In this document: in pieces, positions 27,474-35,731 of the stretch
Numbering within the stretch: position 1 is the stretch's first letter
How the letters are laid out: the number at the start of each line of letters is the position of its first letter
Assembly (NCBI RefSeq): GCF_013167895.1
Contig: NZ_BLWC01000001.1
Span: 2,356,001-2,420,000 of the forward strand
Direction of reading: 5' to 3'
Source of the DNA: Streptomyces fulvorobeus
Lineage (GTDB): Bacteria > Actinomycetota > Actinomycetes > Streptomycetales > Streptomycetaceae
DNA length: 64,000 bases
The notes under the pieces: model-generated
Told to the model about the DNA's origin: nothing
Seen by the model: the letters and a program-made list of their open reading frames with translations, nothing else
Databases searched by the model: none
Translations under genes and position numbers: made by a program

Positions 27474-30322
27474 CGGCCTGCCTCCCGGGAGGTGCGTGAG
27501 AGGTGGCGGGCGAAGACGGCCGCGACGACGGCGCGGGCCGCGTCGCCCTTGTCGTGGTGGCCGAACTCCTCGGCGAAGGCGGCACGCGCCTGCCGGAACT
27601 CGATGTCGGTGGCCTTCAGCCGGCCCAGCACGGCGAACAGCTCCTCCTCCGTCTCCACCAGCGGACCCGGTGCCTTCTCCCGCAGGTCGAAGTAGCTGCC
27701 CCGGGCGGCGGCGTACGCGTCGAGGTCGGGCGCGAACAGGACGACGGGCCGGTCGAGCAGCACGTAGTCGAACATGATCGAGGAGTAGTCGGTGATCAGC
27801 GCGTCGGCGAGCGTGAGCAGTTCGGTGACGTCATGGTGCGCCGAGACGTCCAGTACCGTGCCGGGCGGGCAGACGGGCAGCCGCGCGGCCTCCAGGTAGT
27901 GGGCCCGCACCAGCAGGGTGTACTCGTCCCCGAAGCGTTCCGCGAAGCGCGCCACGTCCAGCGGGAGCCGTCGCCGCTTGCGCTTCCCCGGCCCGCCGCG
28001 GAACGTCGGTGCGTACAGCACGACCTTCTTGTGGTCGGGGATGCCCAGGGCCGCGGCGAGCGCGGGGCGTGGCAGCCGTCCCTCGGACTCGTCCCTGGCG
28101 CGCGCGGCCAGCAGGGCGTCGTTGCGCGGATAGCCGGTCGCCAGCAGCCGGTCGGCGGGCAGCCGGTAGGCGCGGGCGAGGGTGTGCACGTCGTGTGCGG
28201 AGCGGACGAGGAAGTGGTCGAAGCGCCGCACGGCCTCCTGGAGGCGCCGGCGCTGCGGGGCGTTCTGCATGCGTACGCGGGTCTCGTCGAAGCCCATGCG
28301 CTTGTACGCCGATCCGTGCCAGGTCTGGAGGTAGGTGGTGCCGGGGCGCTTGCGGAGATTCTGCGGGAAGCCCTGGTTGTCGACCCAGTACTCGGCTCTG
28401 GCCAGGGCCCACAGGTACCGCCACGACCAGCGCCGCACCAGCCGCGCGTCGGCGGGGAAGCCCTGGGGGGAGCTCTCGTACGACCAGACGCAGTGCAGCC
28501 GAAGGCCCTGCCGGCGCACCTCCTCGTAGAGGGCCCGGGGGCTGTCGCCGTAGCACTTGCCCATGTGGCTCTCGAAGACGACGGAACCCCTGCGCACGGG
28601 CAGCCGGCAGAGCCAGGTGTTGTAAGCGGGTGCCTTGAAGGCGCGCGAGCGCCATCGGTCCCGCCTCCGGCGCAGGGCCTTCAGCACGAGCTGGGCCTTG
28701 CGGGCGGGGCGGAAGTGGGTGGCGTAGTGGACCAGGCGGCGCAGCGCGCGGGCGGGCCGGTTCGTGGGGACGAGCCGCAGCGCCAGGTGGTTCCTGAGCG
28801 TGACGTAGGGCTCCCAGGTGTCCCCGGCGAGCCGTCCGAGCCGGGGCCGGGCGGTGAAGCGGTCCGCCCGGTCGAGCAGGTCGTGGGCGGCGAAGAGGTC
28901 GCTGACGGACCGGGTCCCGCCGGCCTCGACGAACAGGCGGGCGTCCCACACCGTGTCGCGTGCGCCGAGGGGGCGCAGGACGCGGGTCAGGTCGGCATGG
29001 GTACGCCAGTGGATCGCGGTGGCCTCCCCGCGCACCCCGGTGACCGGGAAGCGGAAGGCACGGGCGCCGTCCCGGACCCGGAACTCCAGCTCGGCGGTGA
29101 GCGGTGTCCCGGGGTCGGGTGCCGCGTGGGCGGGCAGCACCAGGTGCCCTTCGAGGAGCAGCCGGCCGTCCTCGGACGCGCACCGGGTGAGGCGGTTCAT
29201 CAGCCGCAGCTCGCCGAACCCGCGGTACTGATGGCCGAGTTCGGTGACGTCGATACCGGGGGAAGGCTCCACGCCGGTGCCGGTGGGCGGCACGGGCCAG
29301 CGGACCCGTCCGTCGTCTCCCGTGACGAGGGGGGCGGCCACGGCGGCCGGCCGGTGCAGGGCGTAGGACGCCGCGAGTACGCCGTCCGCGTCGCCCCGCG
29401 CGAGGAGGTGGACGGCGACCCGTTCGAGGGGCGGCAGTGTCTCGCGGACGGCGTCCGGGACGCTGTCGGCGAGACCGCGGGCGGCGGCGGAGACGATCCG
29501 TTCGCGTTCGGCGGCGGGGAGCCGGGGGAACGTCCGCACGAGCGGTACCAACCGGTCGGTGGCGAAGGCGCGTTCCCGCTGTTCGCACAGGTCGTGCAGC
29601 CCTTGGGCGACCAGGGCGTTGCAGACGCTCCGGTGGGCCCGGAGCACTCCGGTGAGGTCCTGGTCGCTCTCCGCCCGGCCGGTCACGACCAGCCTGCGGA
29701 CGAGTGCGATCCGGCCGGCCGCGGCGGCCGCCAGCGGGCCGAACAGGATCTCGCTGCGGCTCAGCTCCTCCGCGTACCGCAGGCCGTGCCGTTCCAGAGC
29801 CTCGCGGCGCAGGCAGAACCCGGTCACCAGGGCGTCCCTGACCGTCAGTTCCGGTGCGTCGGTGAAGCGGGCGAGGGTCCGGGAGCGGGCGAACAGCTGC
29901 TGCTGCCAGGAGGGTTCGCGCTCCTTCGTGCCCTCTCCTGTGAGCCGGCTCCAGCGGCCGGCGACGAGGTCGGCGCCGGTGCGTTCGGCGGCCTCCCAGA
30001 GGTTGCGGCAGGCGTGGAGCTGGAGCCGTTCGCCGGGGCCGAGCACGAGGACGTGCCGGCCGCGGGCCGCTTCTAGCCCGGTGTTGCGCAGGGCGCCCGT
30101 GGTGGTCGCGGTCCCGTCCGCGAGGAGGAGGCGGACCCGGCCGGGCCGGTCCGTGACGAGCCTGCCTGCCGCCGCCCGGGTGGCCGGATCGCAGTCGGCG
30201 GGGAGGACGACGAGGGCTTCGGTGGCCCGCATGCTCTGGCCGGTCACCGAGTCGACGGAGGCCCGCAGCGCGGCGGCGCCCGCCCCGCCGGTGACCACGC
30301 AGCTGAACTCCGGTGTGCTCAT
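27470..30322 (-). CDS. TagF-like glycerophosphotransferase with degenerate GT2-like N-terminus
   Basis: 950 residues from the ATG at 30322, overlapping the upstream gene by ATGA; the frame extends upstream but that part is a shadow of the neighbour. The first 250 residues align in layout with GT2 enzymes (FSCVVTGGAGAAALRASVDSVTGQSM) but lack VDDGS, and the DxD site has become VLGPGERL, so sugar transfer by this half is unlikely. The C-terminal polymerase domain is intact: QTWHGSAYKRMG, GYPRNDALL, LYAPTFRG, VRAHYLE, TDYSSIMFDY. A middle region (about 360-560) has no recognised fold. It is co-transcribed with the next TagF-like gene and the GT4 gene. Confidence 0.85.
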   Translation of the reverse strand: MSTPEFSCVVTGGAGAAALRASVDSVTGQSMRATEALVVLPADCDPATRAAAGRLVTDRPGRVRLLLADGTATTTGALRNTGLEAARGRHVLVLGPGERLQLHACRNLWEAAERTGADLVAGRWSRLTGEGTKEREPSWQQQLFARSRTLARFTDAPELTVRDALVTGFCLRREALERHGLRYAEELSRSEILFGPLAAAAAGRIALVRRLVVTGRAESDQDLTGVLRAHRSVCNALVAQGLHDLCEQRERAFATDRLVPLVRTFPRLPAAERERIVSAAARGLADSVPDAVRETLPPLERVAVHLLARGDADGVLAASYALHRPAAVAAPLVTGDDGRVRWPVPPTGTGVEPSPGIDVTELGHQYRGFGELRLMNRLTRCASEDGRLLLEGHLVLPAHAAPDPGTPLTAELEFRVRDGARAFRFPVTGVRGEATAIHWRTHADLTRVLRPLGARDTVWDARLFVEAGGTRSVSDLFAAHDLLDRADRFTARPRLGRLAGDTWEPYVTLRNHLALRLVPTNRPARALRRLVHYATHFRPARKAQLVLKALRRRRDRWRSRAFKAPAYNTWLCRLPVRRGSVVFESHMGKCYGDSPRALYEEVRRQGLRLHCVWSYESSPQGFPADARLVRRWSWRYLWALARAEYWVDNQGFPQNLRKRPGTTYLQTWHGSAYKRMGFDETRVRMQNAPQRRRLQEAVRRFDHFLVRSAHDVHTLARAYRLPADRLLATGYPRNDALLAARARDESEGRLPRPALAAALGIPDHKKVVLYAPTFRGGPGKRKRRRLPLDVARFAERFGDEYTLLVRAHYLEAARLPVCPPGTVLDVSAHHDVTELLTLADALITDYSSIMFDYVLLDRPVVLFAPDLDAYAAARGSYFDLREKAPGPLVETEEELFAVLGRLKATDIEFRQARAAFAEEFGHHDKGDAARAVVAAVFARHLSRTSREAGR

Positions 30323-33300
30323 GCCCGCTCCCCGCCGGTCATCAGGTCGACCACCCGGGCCGCTGCGGTGCCGTCGTCGAGGTCGCAGAACGACTCCCGG
30401 AACCGGGCGTAGGCGTCGCGGTGGGTCTCGGTGACGGACGCGAGGTCGCGCAGCGCCTCCACCACGCCCGCCGATGTCGGGATCAGCGGACCTGGCGCCC
30501 GCGCGGCGAAGTCGAAGCAGAAGCCGCGCAGGGTGTCGCGGTAGTGCTCCAGGTCGTAGGTGTGGAACAGCATCGGGCGGCCGGTCCCGGCGAAGTCGAA
30601 CATCAGCGACGAGTAGTCGGTGACCAGTACGTCGCTGACCAGGATCAGTTCGGCGACGTCCGGGTAGCGCGACACGTCGCGGACGAACGCGCTCCGGGGG
30701 ATGCTGCCGCCCACCAGGTAGTGCCGGCGCACCAGCAGGACGCTGTCCTCGCCGAGCCGCTCCTCGGCCTGGGCCAGGTCGAGCTGGAGGTCGAGGGCGT
30801 AGCGGCCGCCCTGCTTGGGCCGGTCCTCGCGCCAGGTCGGGGCGTACAGGATGACGCGCTTGCCTTCGGGGATGCCGAGCCGCTCCCGTACGGAGTCGGC
30901 GACCTTCTCCCGGTCGGGGGCGTACAGGAGGTCGTTGCGCGGGTAGCCGCACTCGATGACGGCACCCGTGTGGCCGAAGGCCCGCCGCAGGACCGGGGTG
31001 GAGAAGGTGCTGGGTGAGACGAGCACGCTCCACTGGGCGGCCCGCCGCGGCATCGAGGCCATGTAGGCGGCGTCCGCGCTCGGGGTGCCGGCCAGATCGC
31101 GGCCGATGCGCTTGAGCGGGGTGCCGTGCCAGGTCTGCACGACGAACTGGCCTTCGGCCCGCTCGAACCACTCGGGCAGATGGGTGTTGGAGACGATGAA
31201 GCGGCTGCGGGCCAGGGCCTCGTGCCACTCGGCGCTGTGCAGGGCGACGGGCCGCACTCCGGCCGGCACGCGCACCTGCTCGTCGCGGACCACCCAGAGG
31301 TGTTCGAGCGTGCTGTCGCGGCGGGACAGCTCCTCGTGGACCGCGCGCGGCGAGTCGGAGAACTGACGCCCGTCGAAGCTGCTGTACAGGACGGCCGGAA
31401 GCAGTTCCCCGCCGCGCAGGGCGGCGTACCGCTCGCGCAGCCGGCGCTGCCCGTACGCGCCCCGGTCCGCGGCCGGCAGCGCGCTGCCCGACTCCAGGAC
31501 CAGCCGGTCGTGGAAGCGCCGGCCCAGGGTGAAGGACCGGCCGCCCTCCTGTCCGTGGTGCAGCGGCAGCGCGTGGTGGAGCGGGGTGGCTGCCCGCAGC
31601 GGGAGGTAGGCGTCCGGGTCGGTCTCGCCGTGTTCGCGCAGGAAGAGGTGCCAGCGGCCCTCGGCGAGCGGGAGGGTGCCGGCGAGCCCTTCGACGGCGT
31701 CCGGCCGCAGTGCGGCCCGGAATCCGGCCGTGTCCCCGGCCGCGGTCGTCCCGGCGGCGAAGGCGGCCTCCTCCTGGTGTCCGCCGTGCCTCAGGACGAG
31801 CTCGACGCCCTTGTCGTACGGCCCGGGCAGGCTCCCCTCGACCACGAGCTCCCCGGAGTCCTCCCAGGAGAGCCGTTCGACGACGGGCTGCCCGGCGCGG
31901 TCGGTGAGGACCAGGTCGCCGGAGGGGTTGGCCGCCGCGTGGATCTCGCGGCCACCGGCGAGCGGGTAGCGCGCGGAGCCGGTCTCCGGCCGGGCGGCCA
32001 CCGGCGTCCGCCGCCCGCCGCCCACGAGTTGTACGCCCCACACCCCGTCGGACCCGTGGAAGGCCGTGAGCGGCACCTCGGCGACGACCGTGCCGGCCGC
32101 CGCTCCCTGCGGTCCGCCGGGCCCCAGGGGGAATTCCCGGGTCTCCTTGGTGTGCCACTCCTGGACGCGCAGGGCCGTCGGCTCGCTCCCGTCGAGGACC
32201 CGCACCTCGACACGTACGCCGTCCGCCGTCGCGATGTGCGCGACGAGGACGGCGTCGATCCGTTCGGTACGCAGTTCCAGCTTGTTGCCCGACAGGACGG
32301 GCACGATCCGGGTGCGCTCACCGGTGTACACGACGGCGGGCGCCGCCGGGTTGCCGAGGAGACGCATCGGCCCGCGGCGGGGACGGCCACCGCCGGGGAC
32401 GACCGATTCCAGCTTCCAGGTGGTACGGCCGCTCCTTCCCCCGCCCTTGGCGGCGAGCCTGCGGGGGTCGACGACGGCCTCGAAGCCGGACCGCTCGTAG
32501 CGGTGGAGCGTGCGGCCGGACCGGGCCGCCGCCTCGTCCGTACGGAAGGTGCGCAGGCGCAGGGGCAGGACGCGGCGCCCCGACCGCAGCCAGCCGGTGC
32601 CGGCCGAGCGTCCCGGTGCGTTGCGGACGTAGGCGTACCCCTTGAGGTGCAGCAGCCCGTCGCGCCAGACGGCCTCGGTGAGGTGGGAGTGGACGGGGAG
32701 GTCGGTGGCGCCGAGAGCGGTGGCGCGGTACGGGAGCGGTCCCCCGAGGACCGGGTACTGCGCGCGGGGCCGGAGCAGGCCGCGGACATGGAAGGTGTCG
32801 CGGTCTGACTTCTCGTACGCGAGGAGGGCGAGCAGTTCGGGCATCCGGCGTTCCCGGACGAGCTGCCACTTGACCCGCAGGTGCAGGGGCAGCCCGTCGG
32901 TGACGGCCGGGTCGACGGTCGCGGCGAAGGCGTTGGCGTGTTCGAGGAAGGCGTCGTGGAAGGCGGCGTCACCCTCCGGGAGCGCCTCGATGAACAGCCA
33001 GAGGTCCCCGGAGAGCGCGTGCGCTTCGTACCTGCGCCTGGCCTCGGTCATACCCCGCGCGGCGAGGAACGCGCTGACGGTGGAGACGGCGGTGACCCGG
33101 TCGCGGATGCCCCGGGGCACCGCGCGCCGTGTGGTGATCGACCCGGCGCGGTCGCGCCAGTGGTACACCGGCTCCTCGACCACGTCGACGGAGCGTGCCA
33201 GGAAGTGGGCGGGCAGCACGACGGCGATGTCCTCGTACAGCACCCCGGTCGGGAACGCGAAGGCGTGGCGGTCCCAGAACGACCGGCGGAAGACCTTGTT

Positions 33301-33786
33301 GCAGGCGATGCGGTCGCCCAGGAGCGTCCAGTCCCGGGTGACGTGCGTGGCGGACCGGTGCTTCTTCATCATCTCGCGGAACATCGGCGACTGTTCGAGT
33401 GCGCCGTTCGCGCGGAGTCTGAGCACGTTGCCGGTGACGAGGTCCGATCCGGAGCGGGCGAGTTCGGCGAGCATCCGCTCGTACGCACCGGGCGGCACGA
33501 TGTCGTCGCTGTCGACGAACGCCAGGAACTCCCCCTCCGGATCGGCCTCCATCACCCCGGTGTTACGGGCGGCGCCGAGCCCGGCGTTCTCCTGGGTGAC
33601 CAGCCGGAAGCGGGGGTCGCGCGCGGCGAACTCCCGGGCGACGCGCCCGCTCGCGTCCGTGGAGCCGTCGTCGACCATGACGACTTCGAGGTCGGGCATC
33701 GTCTGCCCGGCCAGCGAGTCCAGGCAGGCACCGAGGTACTCCTCGACGTTGTAAAGGGGGACGACGACGGTGAGACGGGGTGCCAT
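30319..33786 (-). CDS. large GT2 / TagF-like glycerophosphotransferase
   Basis: 1155 residues from the ATG at 33786 (MAPRLTVVVPLYN); a TTG ten codons upstream is less likely. The GT2 domain is complete (VDDGSTD, VDSDDIVPPGAY). A long middle section (about 350-780) of beta-rich, Gly/Arg-rich sequence has no family I recognise. The C-terminal polymerase domain is complete: QTWHGTPLKRIG, GYPRNDLL, LYAPTWRED, VRRHYLV, TDYSSLMFDF. It is the closest full-length counterpart of the frameshifted gene at 37829-41231 and shares its three-part layout. Role: assembly of glycosylated polyol-phosphate wall polymer. First gene of the 33786-26325 operon. Confidence 0.87.
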   Translation of the reverse strand: MAPRLTVVVPLYNVEEYLGACLDSLAGQTMPDLEVVMVDDGSTDASGRVAREFAARDPRFRLVTQENAGLGAARNTGVMEADPEGEFLAFVDSDDIVPPGAYERMLAELARSGSDLVTGNVLRLRANGALEQSPMFREMMKKHRSATHVTRDWTLLGDRIACNKVFRRSFWDRHAFAFPTGVLYEDIAVVLPAHFLARSVDVVEEPVYHWRDRAGSITTRRAVPRGIRDRVTAVSTVSAFLAARGMTEARRRYEAHALSGDLWLFIEALPEGDAAFHDAFLEHANAFAATVDPAVTDGLPLHLRVKWQLVRERRMPELLALLAYEKSDRDTFHVRGLLRPRAQYPVLGGPLPYRATALGATDLPVHSHLTEAVWRDGLLHLKGYAYVRNAPGRSAGTGWLRSGRRVLPLRLRTFRTDEAAARSGRTLHRYERSGFEAVVDPRRLAAKGGGRSGRTTWKLESVVPGGGRPRRGPMRLLGNPAAPAVVYTGERTRIVPVLSGNKLELRTERIDAVLVAHIATADGVRVEVRVLDGSEPTALRVQEWHTKETREFPLGPGGPQGAAAGTVVAEVPLTAFHGSDGVWGVQLVGGGRRTPVAARPETGSARYPLAGGREIHAAANPSGDLVLTDRAGQPVVERLSWEDSGELVVEGSLPGPYDKGVELVLRHGGHQEEAAFAAGTTAAGDTAGFRAALRPDAVEGLAGTLPLAEGRWHLFLREHGETDPDAYLPLRAATPLHHALPLHHGQEGGRSFTLGRRFHDRLVLESGSALPAADRGAYGQRRLRERYAALRGGELLPAVLYSSFDGRQFSDSPRAVHEELSRRDSTLEHLWVVRDEQVRVPAGVRPVALHSAEWHEALARSRFIVSNTHLPEWFERAEGQFVVQTWHGTPLKRIGRDLAGTPSADAAYMASMPRRAAQWSVLVSPSTFSTPVLRRAFGHTGAVIECGYPRNDLLYAPDREKVADSVRERLGIPEGKRVILYAPTWREDRPKQGGRYALDLQLDLAQAEERLGEDSVLLVRRHYLVGGSIPRSAFVRDVSRYPDVAELILVSDVLVTDYSSLMFDFAGTGRPMLFHTYDLEHYRDTLRGFCFDFAARAPGPLIPTSAGVVEALRDLASVTETHRDAYARFRESFCDLDDGTAAARVVDLMTGGERA

Positions 33787-33891
33787 GCGCTGTGCACGAT
33801 CCTTCCGGACGGACAACCTGGGGGACTGGGACGGGTCCGGCGCATCGGGGCCGGACGCACCCCCGGGGCTAACCCCGCCGGCCGGGCCCCG

Positions 33892-33919
33892 GTCACCCGA
33901 CGGCAGCCGTTCGGGTGAC
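33892..33919 (-). terminator. hairpin in the gap after the TylF-type gene
   Basis: GTCACCCGA (33892-33900) pairs with TCGGGTGAC (33911-33919), and CGGC/GCCG extends the stem towards the loop. It lies in the 219-bp gap between the TylF-type methyltransferase gene and the operon starting at 33786, so it may end the upstream transcript or act in the leader of the downstream one. Confidence 0.55.
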
Positions 33920-33950
33920 GGCCGGCGGCCGGGAGTCGATGAGATGACCG

Positions 33951-33977
33951 AGCCCCGTACCGGTGCGGCACGGGGCT
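33951..33977 (-). terminator. terminator after the TylF-type methyltransferase gene
   Basis: AGCCCCGT (33951-33958) and ACGGGGCT (33970-33977) form an 8-bp stem 28 bp past the stop of the minus-strand gene. With the adjacent hairpin it makes a tandem terminator. Confidence 0.6.
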
Positions 33978-34005
33978 GGCGGGGTTCCCGGCGCGGGCAC
34001 CGGGG

Positions 34006-34896
34006 TCAGGGCTTGACGGCGATGCGGCCCTCGTCCATGCGCAGCAGCAGCAGCCGCTCGCCGGTCTTCTCCATGAACTCGTCGACGGCCTGCCGCGAGC
34101 CCTGCCAGTAGCCGTAGTCGTCGATCAGCAGCACACCGCCGCTCACCAGGCGCGCGTAGAGGTGCTCCAGCTCGTGTCGGGTGGAGGCGTACCAGTCGGT
34201 GTCCAGACGGAGGATGGAGATCTTCTCCGGGGCGCGGTCCGGGACGGTGTCCTCGACCCTGCCCCGCACGTAGTGGACGCGCTCCTTCGGGTAGGGCACG
34301 TTCTCGAATCCGGCCTGCACGTCCTCCAGGGAGGCCACCGCCCAGATCGGCCGGTCCCTGCCCTGCGCGTCGAGCAGCTCCCGCGCCGACCTGCCGTCGA
34401 GCCGCAGGTCCTCGTCGGTGGGCGGGGTCATGCCCTCGAACGTGTCGAAGAGGTACAGGTCCCGCTCGGTCTCGCCGAGCGAGAGCAGCGTCTTCGCGCA
34501 CGCCTGCATGGACCCGCCGCGCCAGACACCGCACTCGACGATGTCGCCGGGGATGCCGTGGCGGGCGACGTACCGGGTGGCGAGGATGAAGGCGTTGAGC
34601 CGCTCCGGTGAGGTCATCGAGTACGGCTTGACCGCCCGGATGATGTCCTTCGCCTCGTCGTCGTAGTCCGCCGGGAACTGCGGACCGGCCTTCGCCTTCG
34701 GCTCGGGCTTCGGCGCGGGTTTCGGCTCGGGCTGCACGGCGGCTTCCGGGCCCGCCGCGGCGGTGCGGGGAGCGGGCACGGACACCCGCCTGAGCTGGTA
34801 CCCGGTGAGTTGCTGAAGGACGCCGTTGACGGCGTTGCGCCAAGCCATGCCCCGGGACAGTACGCGCGCATTGCGGCTCATGTCATCTTTCGTCAA
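34006..34896 (-). CDS. TylF/MycF-type O-methyltransferase
   Basis: 296 residues. After a 70-residue Ala/Pro/Lys-rich linker (PEPKPAPKPEPKAK) comes a class I SAM fold with VECGVWRGGSMQA, DTFEGM, LRLDTDWYASTRHELE and LLIDDYGYW, the metal-binding acidic pattern of the TylF superfamily. Members methylate sugar hydroxyls, first described on macrolide sugars. Inside this cluster the acceptor is more likely a sugar of the wall polymer, an inference from context. It lies 12 bp after the second methyltransferase gene, so the two form a unit. Confidence 0.88.
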   Translation of the reverse strand: MTKDDMSRNARVLSRGMAWRNAVNGVLQQLTGYQLRRVSVPAPRTAAAGPEAAVQPEPKPAPKPEPKAKAGPQFPADYDDEAKDIIRAVKPYSMTSPERLNAFILATRYVARHGIPGDIVECGVWRGGSMQACAKTLLSLGETERDLYLFDTFEGMTPPTDEDLRLDGRSARELLDAQGRDRPIWAVASLEDVQAGFENVPYPKERVHYVRGRVEDTVPDRAPEKISILRLDTDWYASTRHELEHLYARLVSGGVLLIDDYGYWQGSRQAVDEFMEKTGERLLLLRMDEGRIAVKP

Positions 34897-34908
34897 CCTG
34901 TGATTGAT

Positions 34909-35622
34909 TCAGCCCTTGTTGACGGGTACGTCCACCGGGGACGGGGCCGGCCGCCCGCACAGCTCGCGGCCCCGCAGCGGTTGCGGCACGGGGACCGAGT
35001 CCACCCCGCCGACCCGGTTGGCCCACCACACGGTCAGCTCGCGTACGGCGAACATCGTCAGCCGGGGATACCGCCGCGGCCTGCGGAAGACCCCGACCGA
35101 GTCGCCCCAGTAGGCGCCCTTGCCGATGCCCCGGTAGTCGTGCCAGATGCCCTTGCGTGGCGGGAAGTCGGTGTACGCCTCGCAGAGTTCGAGCCGCGAG
35201 TGGGCCGCCATCGCGCGGAAACCGTCGGGGTAGTAGCGCCAGCAGTCCTGGGCGTCGTGCGCGTGGCCGCGCGAGGGCGCGGTGATGAAGGCGTACCCGC
35301 CGGGCTTCAGGACGCGGGCGATCTCCAGCATCGACGCCCAGAAGAAGGGGATGTGCTCGAACGCCTGCCCGGAGAGCACCACGTCCGCGCTGCGGGACCT
35401 GGCGGGGATGCGGTACGGGCGTTTCATCACGGCGTCGACGTTGGGACCGTCCTGGACGTCGACCCCGAAGTAGTCGATGTCGTGGTTGGCCAGCAGTCCC
35501 CTGTGCGTACGGGTCTGCTTGCCGGAGATCCGCGATCCGAGGTCGACGACGCGGTGCCTGCGCGTCCTGGGCAGATACGCCTCGATGCAGAGTTCCATCT
35601 GCTCATAGGCGGACTGGTGCAT
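34909..35622 (-). CDS. class I SAM-dependent methyltransferase
   Basis: 237 residues from the ATG at 35622, preceded by GGGAG at good spacing; the frame continues upstream but that stretch is a shadow of the neighbouring gene. Motifs: VVDLGSRISGKQ (SAM loop), DYFGVDVQDGPNVD (acidic residue for the ribose) and VVLSGQAFEHIPF, followed by RVLKPGGYAF. The acceptor is unknown; in this position a wall glycopolymer sugar or lipid-linked precursor is likely. Paired with the TylF-type gene downstream. Confidence 0.85.
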   Translation of the reverse strand: MHQSAYEQMELCIEAYLPRTRRHRVVDLGSRISGKQTRTHRGLLANHDIDYFGVDVQDGPNVDAVMKRPYRIPARSRSADVVLSGQAFEHIPFFWASMLEIARVLKPGGYAFITAPSRGHAHDAQDCWRYYPDGFRAMAAHSRLELCEAYTDFPPRKGIWHDYRGIGKGAYWGDSVGVFRRPRRYPRLTMFAVRELTVWWANRVGGVDSVPVPQPLRGRELCGRPAPSPVDVPVNKG

Positions 35623-35731
35623 GAGGTTCTCCCGACATCGCCGTGTGCGTGCGCCGTCGAGCACAACGACGGCGCGATGCCGAGGAGTCGCCCGGGACGG
35701 GGCCGATCCGCCGTTCGGGTGGTGGTGCGGC

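Noticed and set aside
30323..32158. Upstream extension of the TagF-like frame that begins at 30322
   Set aside because: It overlaps the coding frame of the neighbouring TagF-like gene, is Arg/Pro-rich and lacks motifs; the ATG at 30322 with the ATGA overlap is the real start.
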